This document shows positions 24,155 through 35,113 of a stretch of 64,000 bases of DNA, piece after piece. Source of the stretch: Chenopodium formosanum. Lineage: Eukaryota > Streptophyta > Magnoliopsida > Caryophyllales > Amaranthaceae. Location: positions 38,830,001-38,894,000 of the forward strand of contig CM044857.1 in NCBI GenBank assembly GCA_024500155.1, given 5' to 3'. Each line of letters starts with the position of its first letter. The first letter of the stretch is position 1. A program made the position numbers and the translations under genes. The notes under the pieces were generated by a model, which was not told the DNA's origin, searched no databases, and was given only the letters and a program-made list of their open reading frames with translations.

Positions 24155-24574
24155 AAGGAAATTTTGTGAAAAACTACCTATTATAGTCCAGAATTTGCGA
24201 GAAACTACCTATTAAAAAAAATGTTGTAATTGACTACCTAATTTTTGAAAAATGTTGTAATTTACTACCTTATGCCGGATTATGAAGGAATTTAAACAAA
24301 ATTCTCCGGCGTTGACTTGGTCACGTGACCATCACGTGACACTTAATGACCCTTTTCTTTCCCAAATTTTCGCACAATTTTCCCACGTGATGGTCACTAA
24401 GTGTCACGTGACCAAGTCAACGCCGTAAAATTTTGGTCAAACTTCATAATCCGGCGTAAGGTAGTAAATTACAACATTTTTCAAAAGTTAGGTAGTCAAT
24501 TACAACATTTTTTTTAATAGGTAGTTTCTCGCAAATTCTGGACTATAATAGGTAGTTTTTCACAAAATTTCCTT
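24155..24574. mobile_element. Long-TIR MITE carrying four G-boxes (420 bp)
   Basis: The two halves are near-complete inverted repeats: 'aaggaaattttgtgaaaaac' on the left and its complement at the right end. The similarity extends roughly 190 bp inwards, leaving a short loop near 24345-24380. The interior arms carry four CACGTG hexamers at 24322, 24333, 24384 and 24405. The arms include 'gttgtaatttactacc', similar in style to MULE ends. A 9-bp target duplication is not exact (cttaaatta / aaataaaat). Confidence 0.85.
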
Positions 24575-26420
24575 AAATAAAATAGTTGGCATCCGCTTAT
24601 TTGATTGAACTACCTACACACGAATACATAGTAACCAACCTTAAGGGGGATACATATCGATGGGTGTCCAAGGAATCCTCACCGATGCCAAAGTTAGTTA
24701 TTGGAAACTTTATATACTTTATTGAATTAGAGAACTTATTTAATTTCTTTTGGCCATCATACTTAGATCGGACCGTATTCGGACTTGATCATCTTTTAGA
24801 AGCCAAACCCTTATTGAATTGAAGGACCTCAAACCTTTTAATGAATTACTTTAAAATAGTTGTGGATACGATTCTCATTACCTAATTAAATAATGTCATT
24901 AGTTATTTTGGCAGTTTTTTTTTTTTTTTTTTTTTTTTTTGGGTGTGTGTAAATGTTTTTTGTTTAGACAGAAACAAGTGCGAGTACGTGATAAGAATCG
25001 ATCCCAAAATCACCAGAAACCAAGAGGGCAACTCTATACTTGAGCTATAACTTTAGATATAACACCCTTTCTGTTTGCCTTTAAGTTTGTTTGCCACAAT
25101 TAGGCTTTGATTCTAGGAACTTAGCAAATCAAACCTTTCAACAACAATTACTGATTCTAATCTTTCATTAATCAAGAATATATTTTGTAGTGTACATATA
25201 TATCAGTTGTTCAAAACTTTTATATACACCCGGTTTAAACTAATATTAGTGTACATCGAACAGTATAAGGGTAGCTTTTAGCTAATTTTAGGGTAACTTT
25301 TTGCCTTTTTTGGGTAACTTTGAACACAATACAATTTTTATATAAATAGATAACAAGAAAAGTTTTATAAAGATAATTTAATTACATTCAATCACTAATA
25401 ATTGATTTTTAGTCATTTAAAATGTGATCCTTTACTAATAAAGCGTAGATATTTTTTATTTGTATTGGGTTACTTTTATGCATATTAGTGTAACTTTTAT
25501 TCATTTTAGGGGCAACTTTTGCTCATTTTAGGGTAACTTTATAATGGATGTACAATATTTTATTGTACATCCGATTTTTGTAAAAGTTTGTGTTAGTTGT
25601 TTCCTTTATTTTTCCCCCTTAATTAAGTTGTAAACAACTCATGCTGTATGAGTCTGATAATATTCGCAATTAACGTGGACACATTGAATGTCTTAGTGAG
25701 GATTAATGCGTGGACATCACTTGATTTATTTACATAAAGACAGAAAACAGGAAGAATATCAATCTAACCCTAACAAATTATAAAAGTATAATTGTATAAA
25801 TTAGTATATAAGTAGTTATTATTAATGAGCTAGTGAACAAAAGTATAAAGCACAGATTTCGTACGTAATTTATTCTTTTTATAGTGTAGGTATTAATCTA
25901 TTAGATCGACAACTTTTTTCTTAAGCATCTTGCCTAAAAAAGAATCATGACATATATATAATTGGAACTAAAAGGCAAATTAATACTCGTTACTTTGTAA
26001 TTTGTATTAGACATGTATATATAATGTATCTTAATACAAAATTGACAACTTTACAAAATACACTGATAACGTAACTATGGGTCTATGGCATGGCCAGACT
26101 AAATGCATGCCCTACATTATATATTTCTTCTGTTTATATGTATTTATATTCTTATAATACACCAATTTGACATGTACTTTAACAAAGATATATATAATTA
26201 GATTAGAAAATGGATCAATTAATTTGACCACCAATAAGATAAAATTGTTAAGTTATTATACTTTAGATTTTATAACTTAATTCATCCGTATATCTTTTCT
26301 AATCAGTCCATCAAATAGCGTGCCAAGAAGGTATATGTATTGCAAACAAGTATAAAAGACTGAGCGAAAATAACTTATTGTTATTAATTCTTTAATTTTT
26401 ATGTTTCTTATATGATATGA
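24575..26420. other. Intergenic, probably repeat-derived
   Basis: Includes a T-rich run (24912-24940). A degenerate inverted-repeat segment at about 25215-25590 contains several 'tttagggtaactttt' strings. A short open frame near 24586 begins with TTG, not ATG, and has no recognised domain. Confidence 0.55.
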
Positions 26421-26429
26421 CAGTTTTAA

Positions 26430-27226
26430 CGAATTTTTCACCACACACCCCTGAGTTTTTTGTTTATTCACCATATACCCATGGAAATTTTTAAATTCAC
26501 CATATACCCTAAGTTGCTACAAAAATTCACCATGTACTCTTAATGACAACAAGATGAGTGAAATTTGGTTAATTATGTATCGAAACTACCTTAGATCTCT
26601 CCCCCAGTCCCCGAAACCACTATTCTCCTTTCTAAATGTTAGAGGACCAACTCAACCAAAAGTTTAAGCTTATGGTCGAGGTCTAGGAATATGTTTTATA
26701 CTCTATCACTTCCCCTCACATGAAAGGCCCTTTGGGCTTGAAATGTGGATGCGACATAGGCCCTCCCATACCTAGTGCAAATTAATTCCACTTTGAAGGA
26801 GGGGTGGATGGGATTTGAACCTATGACCTATATGTTAACCTGGCTCTAATACCATGTTAGAGGACCAAGTCAACCAAAAGCTTAAGCTTATGGTTGAGGC
26901 TTAGGAATATGTTTTATACTCTATCACTACAACACTTGATACCACTATTCCTATGATTCATATTGAGGATGAAAAAAAGGAAATTTGAGGTGGTATTGGG
27001 GGTGGAAAAAAGGAATGTGAGTGGTTTTGGAAGTAAGGGAATGTATTTAGAGTGGTTTCGGGTTATAGTTAACCCTAATGACTGACGAAGTTAACAATCA
27101 TTAATTAATCATTAAAGGTATACAATGAATTTTTGTGAAAACTTAGGGGTATACGATGAATTTACAAAAGTTCATGGATATATGGTGAATAAACAAAAAA
27201 CTTATGGGTATATGGTGAAAGAACTG
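26430..27226. mobile_element. Non-autonomous MULE-type element (797 bp) with 9-bp target duplication
   Basis: The arms of about 110 bp are inverted repeats built on 'ttcaccatataccc' (left 'ttcaccacacaccc' then 'tttgtttattcaccatatac', right the complement). The flanks are 'cagttttaa' (26421-26429) and 'tagttttaa' (27227-27235), a 9-bp duplication with one change, the size typical of Mutator-type insertion. There is no transposase. A miniature LTR element is nested inside. Confidence 0.82.
26637..26926 (-). mobile_element. Miniature LTR retrotransposon (TRIM/SMART type), 290 bp
   Basis: Two 72-bp direct repeats (26637-26708, 26855-26926) begin TGTTAGAGGACCAA and end TCTATCA on the plus strand. 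Read on the minus strand, the LTR contains TATAAAACATATTCC and ends CTAACA, followed at once by TGGTATTAGAGCCA (26841-26854), which matches the 3' end of initiator tRNA-Met, the usual primer site. A purine tract (minus strand of 'cttcccctc', 26709-26717) precedes the other LTR. The internal part is only 146 bp and non-coding. The flanks are ctaaa/ctaca, a 5-bp duplication with one change. The size and layout match the SMART/TRIM class of non-autonomous elements. Confidence 0.9.
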
Positions 27227-27235
27227 TAGTTTTAA

Positions 27236-28508
27236 TTTGAAGAATTGCTTAACTCTTGAGTAGATAATTATTAATTTATGAGTATATAATTTTTTTTTTT
27301 TGAAACATATTATGAGTATATAATTACTATATGGAGTATGTACCAAAGTACTCCATGCATCATCCCTAAACAAAACCCTATGTCTTGTAAATACACGTAC
27401 AGTTTTAGAAGAGGATTGGAATAGCATTAATACGATATTGTCAATTAAAGTTAAACATAAAAATGTAACTTGTAATAGATGATGAATATAAAAAAGTTGA
27501 ATATAGAAAAAATAATATAGTAGGGTTAGAGGAATTTTGTTGATCAAAAGTGAATAAAAAAAAAGTTAATCCTAATAGTCGATATTGATACACCCTAGGC
27601 CATAGGCCACCCATCCAAATGAAAAACACGCTTTTTATTTACGGACGAGAGTTATTCTGGTATAAATGAATCTTAAATTTTATACTACGTATATAGATAA
27701 AGCGAATAAGCTATGGTTACCGTCATCTAAATGTCTTCTAATAGTATTTGTGACTCTTCCATGCTCATATAGCTAATTAATGAGCTTGAACTTCATTAGT
27801 TGACGTCATCAATCGTATAAATATGCTTTAAGCTTATCATTTCTTTAATTTAGATTAATAAGCTTAATTAATTAGTTGCTAGATGACTATTTACATGTTG
27901 AGTGTTTAAATATTAGCATGGAAGATGCATCTTACTTTTGATCGATCTCCTACTTTATTTTTCACGACTATCGCCGCAGTGCGTATACACATATATATGA
28001 TGCTTCAATTAATAATCAATCTAAATTTATCCTCCTTTTTATTTTATTTTATTTATTTTTTTTTTTTTTTTTTTTTGTACATATATATAGAAAAGATCAA
28101 GAATATTGTATTTTCAAAGGATAATAATTTATTTAATTTTGCTCCTAGACTAAGCGAGTACTATAATAGATACCTTGCTATTTGCATTGCTTCAATTTAT
28201 TCAATCTCAATGGGGATTAAATAAGATTGCGGTCACAAAGAGTTTAGTGATCATCGGACAGCGTGTAAGGTTAGACGTGAATCAAAGTTATCAAAATTGA
28301 GATTTTACTTTGAATTGAAAGAGGCTTTCGAATCGAATTGTAAGATTTTACGGAAATGCATAATCAAGACGTCATATCCAAATTCAATTGAGTATATTAA
28401 TTGTGAGACGTAAAAAAATTCTTTGTTGCAATTAATATGTAACGGAGACAGTAATAGAAAAAAGTTGTTAACTCGTTAAAAAACCAACAATTGGCAATAT
28501 ATATTTAT
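27236..28508. other. Intergenic, no gene recognised
   Basis: AT-rich, with a T-run at about 28055-28076. Open frames here are hydrophobic low-complexity translations. Confidence 0.6.
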
Positions 28509-28722
28509 GGAAAATGCTATATATAGCCCTTAGGGCTACATATAAGAATTAAATTTACATTTGAAAATCGTAAAAAGTTAAGAAATTATAAAAATATAAA
28601 CACTAATTACACTGATTTATGCGTGTTTTTGTCATAAATTTCTAATTTTCTACAATTTCCAAGAGTATATTTAATGCTTATATATAGCCCTTAGGGCTAC
28701 ATGCCTACATATAACATTACCC
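28509..28722. mobile_element. MITE with about 75-bp inverted ends
   Basis: The left end 'atagcccttagggctacat' (itself palindromic around cccttaggg) is matched by an inverted copy at the right end. Similarity continues inwards through 'aaatttacatttgaaaatcg' and its degenerate complement. A small insertion separates the palindrome from the outer end on the right. No clear target duplication. Confidence 0.7.
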
Positions 28723-29880
28723 TTGTTATTGATAGTTGCAAACAAGTGAGAGCCAGCCTAACTTTTATTTACAATATTACATTATCAAAATAGTAAACAA
28801 AGGGTAAAATCCTCTTTTTACTATATGTATAATGCTCGGTATTATAGTGTAATTTTGAATGTTACTCCGTGTTTAGTTTTAAATTATAAGATAAAATGGG
28901 AATCTTATTAAATGAATTAATATCTCCTTTTTCTTCAGCATAGGACACTCACAAGTGAGTTTATAATGGGTTAAATTTCAACACTCCCTAAATGATAATT
29001 AACTAAGTTCAAAACTATAGCCAATTGACCGTACAAATTTTTAAATAAGGCTGTTGGAGAGTGAATTTGTCATACATCAAACTTTGGACGATTATATATA
29101 GTTAAGTTACGCAATGAAATACATATAGTTTTTTTTTTTTTTTTTTCTAAAAAAAAAAAGGTACAGAATTTATGCCCTTATTGGTGGGAAATGAAGTCAT
29201 CAAACTTTGGGTAGCTCCTTCCATACAAAGATGAATACCACCATCATTTTTTCGATCTTTGAAAGTTGAATCACATTCAAATATAATTACAATTCCTTAG
29301 CTTCTAGCTAAGCTAGCTATTAGCCTCTAAATTACAACCCTTTTTTTGTTAAATATTCCCATAATCTTGATTAGGTTAACTAATTCCCTAAGAGCATATT
29401 TTGTTTTATATGAAAGACCAATTATCTTATAAGCTTTGTTATAGACCTTTATTTGGCACCTTCCTTAGACCTAATTTTCTAAGAAATAAAATGATGTTTA
29501 GGAATAAATTCTTTTTGCTTACGGCGCGCATTGTTAAGAAGAAATCTTTTGTGTATAATTTAATAAGAAGTTTATTCTCCTAACTTTTGTTTATCTTTCC
29601 TTAAAATATTATAAGTTCATTCTCAATCTTAATTAGTACTTCATATTAAACTATTAATGGAGATTAATTTGAAAAAGGTATATATAAGATTTAGTGATAT
29701 TACAGCTATGATTCATTTATTCCCCATCTCTTTTTCTTGTGTTGCTACCTTTCTATAAAGGTTGTGCTTGTTTGGTATTGATTGTGATAGGTATATATGT
29801 AAGAGAGTACAAATTGATTTAATTAATTAAAGTAACTATATAGATAATATAGATTTAAACTATCAAATTCCACATTGAAA

Positions 29881-29977
<97 letters not shown>

Positions 29978-30151
29978 TACCCCACAATACTTCATTCTCA
30001 TAATATTGTGAATATTGAGTTTTTAAACTAGTCAAACATTCCATTCTAAACAACTATTGTGATTATATGCATATACATATTCATGTGATATTGAATTTTG
30101 TTAAACGGTTTGGATATATACTTGTAAAATTTCTATAATTTTTAAATGTTA
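28723..30151. other. Intergenic with microsatellites
   Basis: Contains a T-run followed by an A-run (about 29130-29159) and the long (AT)n described separately. No gene. Confidence 0.6.
29885..29969. repeat. (AT)n microsatellite, about 42 units, ending in (AC)n
   Basis: Uninterrupted AT dinucleotides for about 84 bp, then a short ACACACA. The open frame across it (Tyr-Ile repeats) is an artefact. Confidence 0.97.
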
Positions 30152-30500
30152 CTCCCTCACTTTCAATTTGTTAGTCCATATACTATTTTGAGTGTTTAAA
30201 AAACATCTACCCATATTGAATGTATTCCACTTTTAACTTAGTTTTTATTTCCTATTTTATACATATTAAATTCTAATTGGTTAATTAATTGTTTGTGAAT
30301 TGATGACATGACACTAGGTAAAGAAATTATTCCCTTAATCATGCAATTATGGCTAATGCTTTCCTAAAAAAGATCAAAAAATTTAAATAAGGCTAAACTA
30401 TTTATGAATTATTTTTTACTTTAATGTTATATTCCAAATATTCTCCTTTTCTTTTATGTAATTGATTCCATATGGGACTATCATATTGAAACGGAGGGAG
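30152..30500. mobile_element. Stowaway-like MITE (349 bp)
   Basis: Ends 'ctccctcactttcaatttgt' and inverted 'attgaaacggagggag', flanked by TA on both sides. The inverted similarity extends to 'tagtccatat'. Such CTCCCTCCGT ends are typical of Tc1/mariner-related plant MITEs. Confidence 0.85.
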
Positions 30501-30599
30501 TATTTATAAATAATTAAAGATATTAATGATTAAAGATTTGTTGAAATACAAAACACAAATTCTTTTACATACGTAGCTGGCCACACCGTATGGCTGACC

Positions 30600-30770
30600 A
30601 TTATAGGGGTTACTTCATTAGTGTAATAAGTGTTATTACTTGGTCAGTGTTAAAGGGATTGCTTCGTCAGTGTCATAGGGTTACTCGATCATGTTATAGG
30701 GAATACTCGGTCAATATTACAGGGGTTACTTGATCAATGTTATAAGGGTTACTTTGTTCATTTATAAGTG
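30600..30770. repeat. Degenerate minisatellite, about 24-bp unit
   Basis: Units of the form 'ggggttacttggtcagtgtt' with 'ataa/aaag' linkers are repeated about seven times with substitutions. Confidence 0.75.
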
Positions 30771-31972
30771 GCACACACGTTGTGTTCAGTCACACACAAG
30801 ACATACCACATATTGCAAAAATTTATGGGGTGGGGAATATATTAGTTAGGCCCCTATGAATATTTGACTTATTTAGTTTTTTGTAATGTTTAATTTTGCG
30901 AATCTAATGTGTATTTGAGTTTTTTAAACTACGTATCCAATTTGAAACCCAAATTGACTCGTCGTTATTGATATCCTTATATAAACTTCAACTGAAATAG
31001 ATATTACAAATTAAATCAAAACTTCAATTTGACTGATATTTAACATGAATCATGCTGATTCACGTATCCACACCCGATGTTTACTAAATGAGTAATGCAA
31101 TGTTTAGTAAAGGATTAATGCAATCCAAAACGTACTATGAGTTTTAATTATTTAGGTTATTGTTCAAATTGAAATACTACAACCTCCGATCCATTTAATA
31201 ACATTCTTAATACTTTTTCATGTTTACCAATGTGAAACTTTAATCATATATATTATTAATTTGTGATTTCCTTTGTGTATAAATTACATATAATGAAAAA
31301 ATAAAATTTGGTGTCAACAAAAAAATGTTAAGAACATTGTGAAACGGAAATATTATTTCCTAACAAAATAAAATTACCCTACAAAAGTCGGCCATGAGAA
31401 AATTCCTTACTAAGCTAATTAGAATCTGAAACCTAGACTAGAAACATAATTAATGATGCATGAGAAGAAGAAGAAAAACATGCCTTTAATTTTGTCGTCT
31501 AAAGTGTGTACATCATTTTAGTGGCTGAAATATTGAAATGGAAATACGAAGTACTTAACTAAAGAATTAGAATCTTTTTTTTTTTTTTTTTGCTTTGCCT
31601 TAATTTTATTCTATTCAATTTTATGATGTATAGATATATAAGAGAGAAATATATATAAGAGAAACAATGTAAGAAGAAAGATTTGTAACCTAAATATTGT
31701 AAAATTTATGCATGTTGTATTGTACCAATTTTAATTTTGACTTTCCATTTTAAAAAAGGTATTTCATATGCAAAAGATGTATTGATGAGATGGTGATTGC
31801 TATTGCTTTAGCATGTTGAATTGTTGGCGGTCCGGTGTGGGTACAATGGTACTAAACTACTAACTAGTCATGTTGTTATTGTTGTTGTTAAGATGCCTCT
31901 TTTTTTAATGAGTTACTTCCTTTGTTTAAATTTAATCGACATTTTATTATTTATGTCAGCTCAAAGCTGGTA
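30771..31972. other. Intergenic, no gene recognised
   Basis: Includes a degenerate inverted repeat at about 31182-31360 (acctccgatccatttaat / gaaacggaaat) that may be another decayed Stowaway-like element, and a T-run near 31576. Confidence 0.5.
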
Positions 31973-32280
31973 GGCACCGTTCTCTTCACCTTATTTTTGC
32001 TGAACTGAAATTATTTTTACTGAAACAAAATTATATTTGCTGAACTTAAATTATTTTTACTGAACTTAAATTAATTTTACAGAACTGAAATTATTTATGC
32101 TGAACTGAAATTATTTTTATTGATTTTCTATTATAATTCTTCTTTAAGAAAACTGCATTTTACTGAACTGAAATTATTTTTACTAAACTGAAATTAATTT
32201 TACTGAACTGAACTTATTTTTACTGAACTGAAATTATTTTTACTTAATATTATTTTTTTAAGGTGAAGAGAACAGAGCCT
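31973..32280. mobile_element. MITE with 'gttctcttcacctt' ends (copy 2)
   Basis: Ends 'ggcaccgttctcttcacctt' and inverted 'aaggtgaagagaacagagcc'. The interior is a degenerate array of about 20-bp units, 'ctgaactgaaattattttta'. Related to the elements at 7099 and 37406. Flanks 'gta' and 'tta' could be a decayed 3-bp target duplication of PIF/Harbinger type. Confidence 0.78.
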
Positions 32281-34608
32281 TACACAACATATTTAATTGC
32301 CTTGGCATCAAATATTCAAAATGAATTAATAATGTGTACATAAATCAACTAATATGAAGAAAAGGGATTAAATTATATGATAGCATATTAAGTTGGGAAT
32401 CAATCGTGTTGGCATGAAAATGTCCTAACCCAGCCCAAACCCAACAAAGCAAGTGATGTAGTGTATGGACATTATTTTCAAAATTTAACACAAGTCTAGC
32501 ATAAAAACATCTCATGAAAAGATTAGTAATTAAAAGTCTACCCCACTGACATGCCCGTGAACTGGTTTATGCAAATAGGCTCTATGTATAGAATATTAGT
32601 CAAACATGACACAATTTTTTCTTAAACCGTTGCAAATAATATCCGCTTAGAAAATAATACACAATTGTACGATATGTGGGCCTGATCGATCCGACTCATG
32701 TCCAACTCTTTAGCAAATACATAGTGTATAAATTTGATGATAAAAGACGATAAATCTATGTTTTTTTTTTTCTTTAAAAGAAGGATATATCCTTGATAAG
32801 TTGATGGCAATGGTTTTGATTAGACAAGTAACTTTGCCAAATGGCAATAGCGGCTTGTTGAGATGTAGGACCAAGGAGGCCATGTGAGTTTCATGTGGTG
32901 GTAATGCTTATTTCCATGACATAAGTTAGCATGATGTTGGAAGTTCATTAAAGCTTAATTATTTGGTGTGGTCAGTCCATTTTTCTTTATTTTTCACATA
33001 AAGTAGATAGTACATGCTCTAATAGGCTTAATGTGCATGTGTAGTAGGACAATGATTTATCATTTCATTTGTTTGCAACAAAATAAATTTAATTGATTTA
33101 TCATTTTTGTACGAATTGGTTACTAATATGTAAGACATGATTTGTCTATATGATACAATTTTATTATATCTAATCTAATATACAGTTCTTATTAATTTAA
33201 TTGAGATGACTCCTCCACCTCATCATTCCAAGTAGTTTGGCCCATGTCTCTAAAAATGACATTTTAATTTGTATGCAAATGATTGACTTGTATTTATATG
33301 GCACTAAAGATAACATCAGCTATACGTCACATGTTAATACTACCAATCATAAGTAAATCAGCTTGTAGTACCAATTATTAATTGATTTAATATATGATTG
33401 TATCTCACAGTTTGGAATCAGAAGATTAGTTTCTACTGAGGGCACTTTAGAGATGGAGATTTCTTATCACCCACCTATATGCCTTGCTACTAAAGTACTA
33501 ATGCGGGTCAGAATGGTTTATGTACGGTCTTGTTCCAGTAGATCAAGTACCCTTTTCTTACCTACCAAAAAATTTTATTTGAATAAGCAATCGGATTGGT
33601 CATGCTAAATGTGAACACCAAGTCCTAAAATTAGCTTACGCTATACCACTGTATATACACACGGTGTGTGCTTGATACTTTTTATTATTAATGAATTTGC
33701 AAAAAATTTGAATATAAATAGTCCGAACCCAAGTTATAACTAATAAGATCACCTTTATAAAACCCATATCCAGTCAAAAGATATATGATACGCTTGTCAC
33801 CTCTTATGTCTAGTTTGAACTTGATAATGTGTGTGGAACAAAAATCTCCTTTGCCCATATGAACTCCTTTCTTTCATCATATGCTGATGAGTACATTGAT
33901 ATGACCTTTCTTTATGCTCCAACTCAAACTTGCATGCACACTTACCTTTTTTCATGTAGGACCATCAAATGATGGGCACTAAATTTATCCCTTTTCACAA
34001 TCATATAACATAACTACTATACATAAGACATATCAAAACTTTGTGACATATAATTATGAACACCAAACAAATTATTAACATGACATGACTCAAAATACAT
34101 ATCAATCTATCATTAGCTCTTGTCCTCTACACAAATTCTCTAGCTCAAAGCAATTATAAATCATAAAATCATAGTATCTAAAGTACACAACATGTTAATT
34201 ACATGCTATGGACCAATAATATAGTGTTACCATCCCCCATACACCTTATTCACATGGGCTTTGCGTGATCAAAGTGGACACTACCTTTTTTGCCATTGGA
34301 TTAATTTTCCTTTTGATGTCTAGTGTTGTAGGCTAGACTCTTCCTTTTTACTTGTTCTTGGTTCCCTAGATTCTTCTATTTATATGAACATAAGCATCAA
34401 AATTCCTCCTAAACTATACCCACGTGTGCCCTAAATCACACCACAAGGCATCTTCTTGTACCCCCCCAATCAAAATTAAGAACACCCATGGTAGTGGGAC
34501 CCTTTTCATCTAGATTCTTATGCTAAAGGTAATGATAATTTGACAATTGATGGATGTATTGTAAGAGTATTCCCCCCTTGTTTTATCTTCACCCCATGCC
34601 CCCCTAGC
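32281..34608. other. Intergenic, upstream region of the FPF1-like gene
   Basis: AT-rich. No gene or clear repeat is recognised. Confidence 0.55.
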
Positions 34609-34618
34609 TATATATATA
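34609..34618 (+). promoter_or_regulatory. TATA box of the FPF1-like gene
   Basis: 'tatatatata' preceded by 'ctagc' lies 157 bp before the ATG, with a C-rich flank on both sides. This position suits a start of transcription near 34640-34650. Confidence 0.6.
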
Positions 34619-34774
34619 CCACTTCCCATACCTCCCCATTCACTCATCCATCCACCTCTAAACATTTGTTTAGCTTTTATACAGCTTGAGAAAAAAAAAA
34701 AAAAACAACACAAACCAATCCTTTTTAATACCCTAACACTCAGTCTAGTAAAGAAAAATCAACAAAACTAAAAG

Positions 34775-35113
34775 ATGTCAGGAGTGTGGGTGTTCAAGAA
34801 CAATGGTGTGATTCGTTTGGTGGAGAACCCTCAGGCCGACCAGGGTGGAAGTGATCAGGCAAGACCAAGGAGGAAGGTGCTCGTACATCTTCCTACCGGA
34901 AGAGTGATTTCATCATACCAAACCCTTGAACCAATTCTTAAAGATCTAGGGTGGGAGCATTACTTTGGAGGTGATCCTGATCTCTATCAATTCCATAAGA
35001 GATCTTCTATTGATTTGATATCACTTCCTAGGGAGTTCTCCAAGTTTAGCTCGGTCTACATGTACGACATTGTTGTTAAGAACCCTAATGTCTTCCAGGT
35101 TCGCGACATGTAG
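34775..35113 (+). CDS. FPF1: Flowering-promoting factor 1-like protein, 112 aa
   Basis: Intronless. Begins MSGVWVFKNNGVIRLVENP, the hallmark N-terminus of the FPF1/FLP1 family, and continues with RRKVLVHLPTGRVISSYQTLE, LGWEHYFGGDPDLYQFHKR, SSIDLISLP and a C-terminal YDIVVKNPNVFQVRDM. The length equals the usual 110-115 aa, so it is complete. Family members are small plant-specific proteins expressed in apical meristems that promote flowering and alter cell elongation and gibberellin responses; a biochemical activity is not known. The start follows an A-rich leader and is the only in-frame Met. Long gene-poor flanks on both sides mean it is not in a tandem cluster within this window. Confidence 0.95.
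   Translation: MSGVWVFKNNGVIRLVENPQADQGGSDQARPRRKVLVHLPTGRVISSYQTLEPILKDLGWEHYFGGDPDLYQFHKRSSIDLISLPREFSKFSSVYMYDIVVKNPNVFQVRDM

Noticed and set aside
24586..24822. 78-codon frame reading SAYLIELPTHEYIVTNLKG
   Set aside because: It has no ATG start and no recognised domain. It could be a fragment of an old gene, but nothing supports a product.
26780..26854. tRNA-like string (gatttgaacc ... ggctctaatacca)
   Set aside because: It is the primer-binding site and internal part of the miniature LTR element, not a folded tRNA gene; the anticodon arm and A box are missing.
29823..30053. Frame with a long Tyr-Ile repeat
   Set aside because: It is a translation of the (AT)n microsatellite.
30600..30770. 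Possible CRISPR-like or satellite array
   Set aside because: The units are degenerate with no unique spacers, and the host is a plant nucleus; it is a decayed minisatellite.
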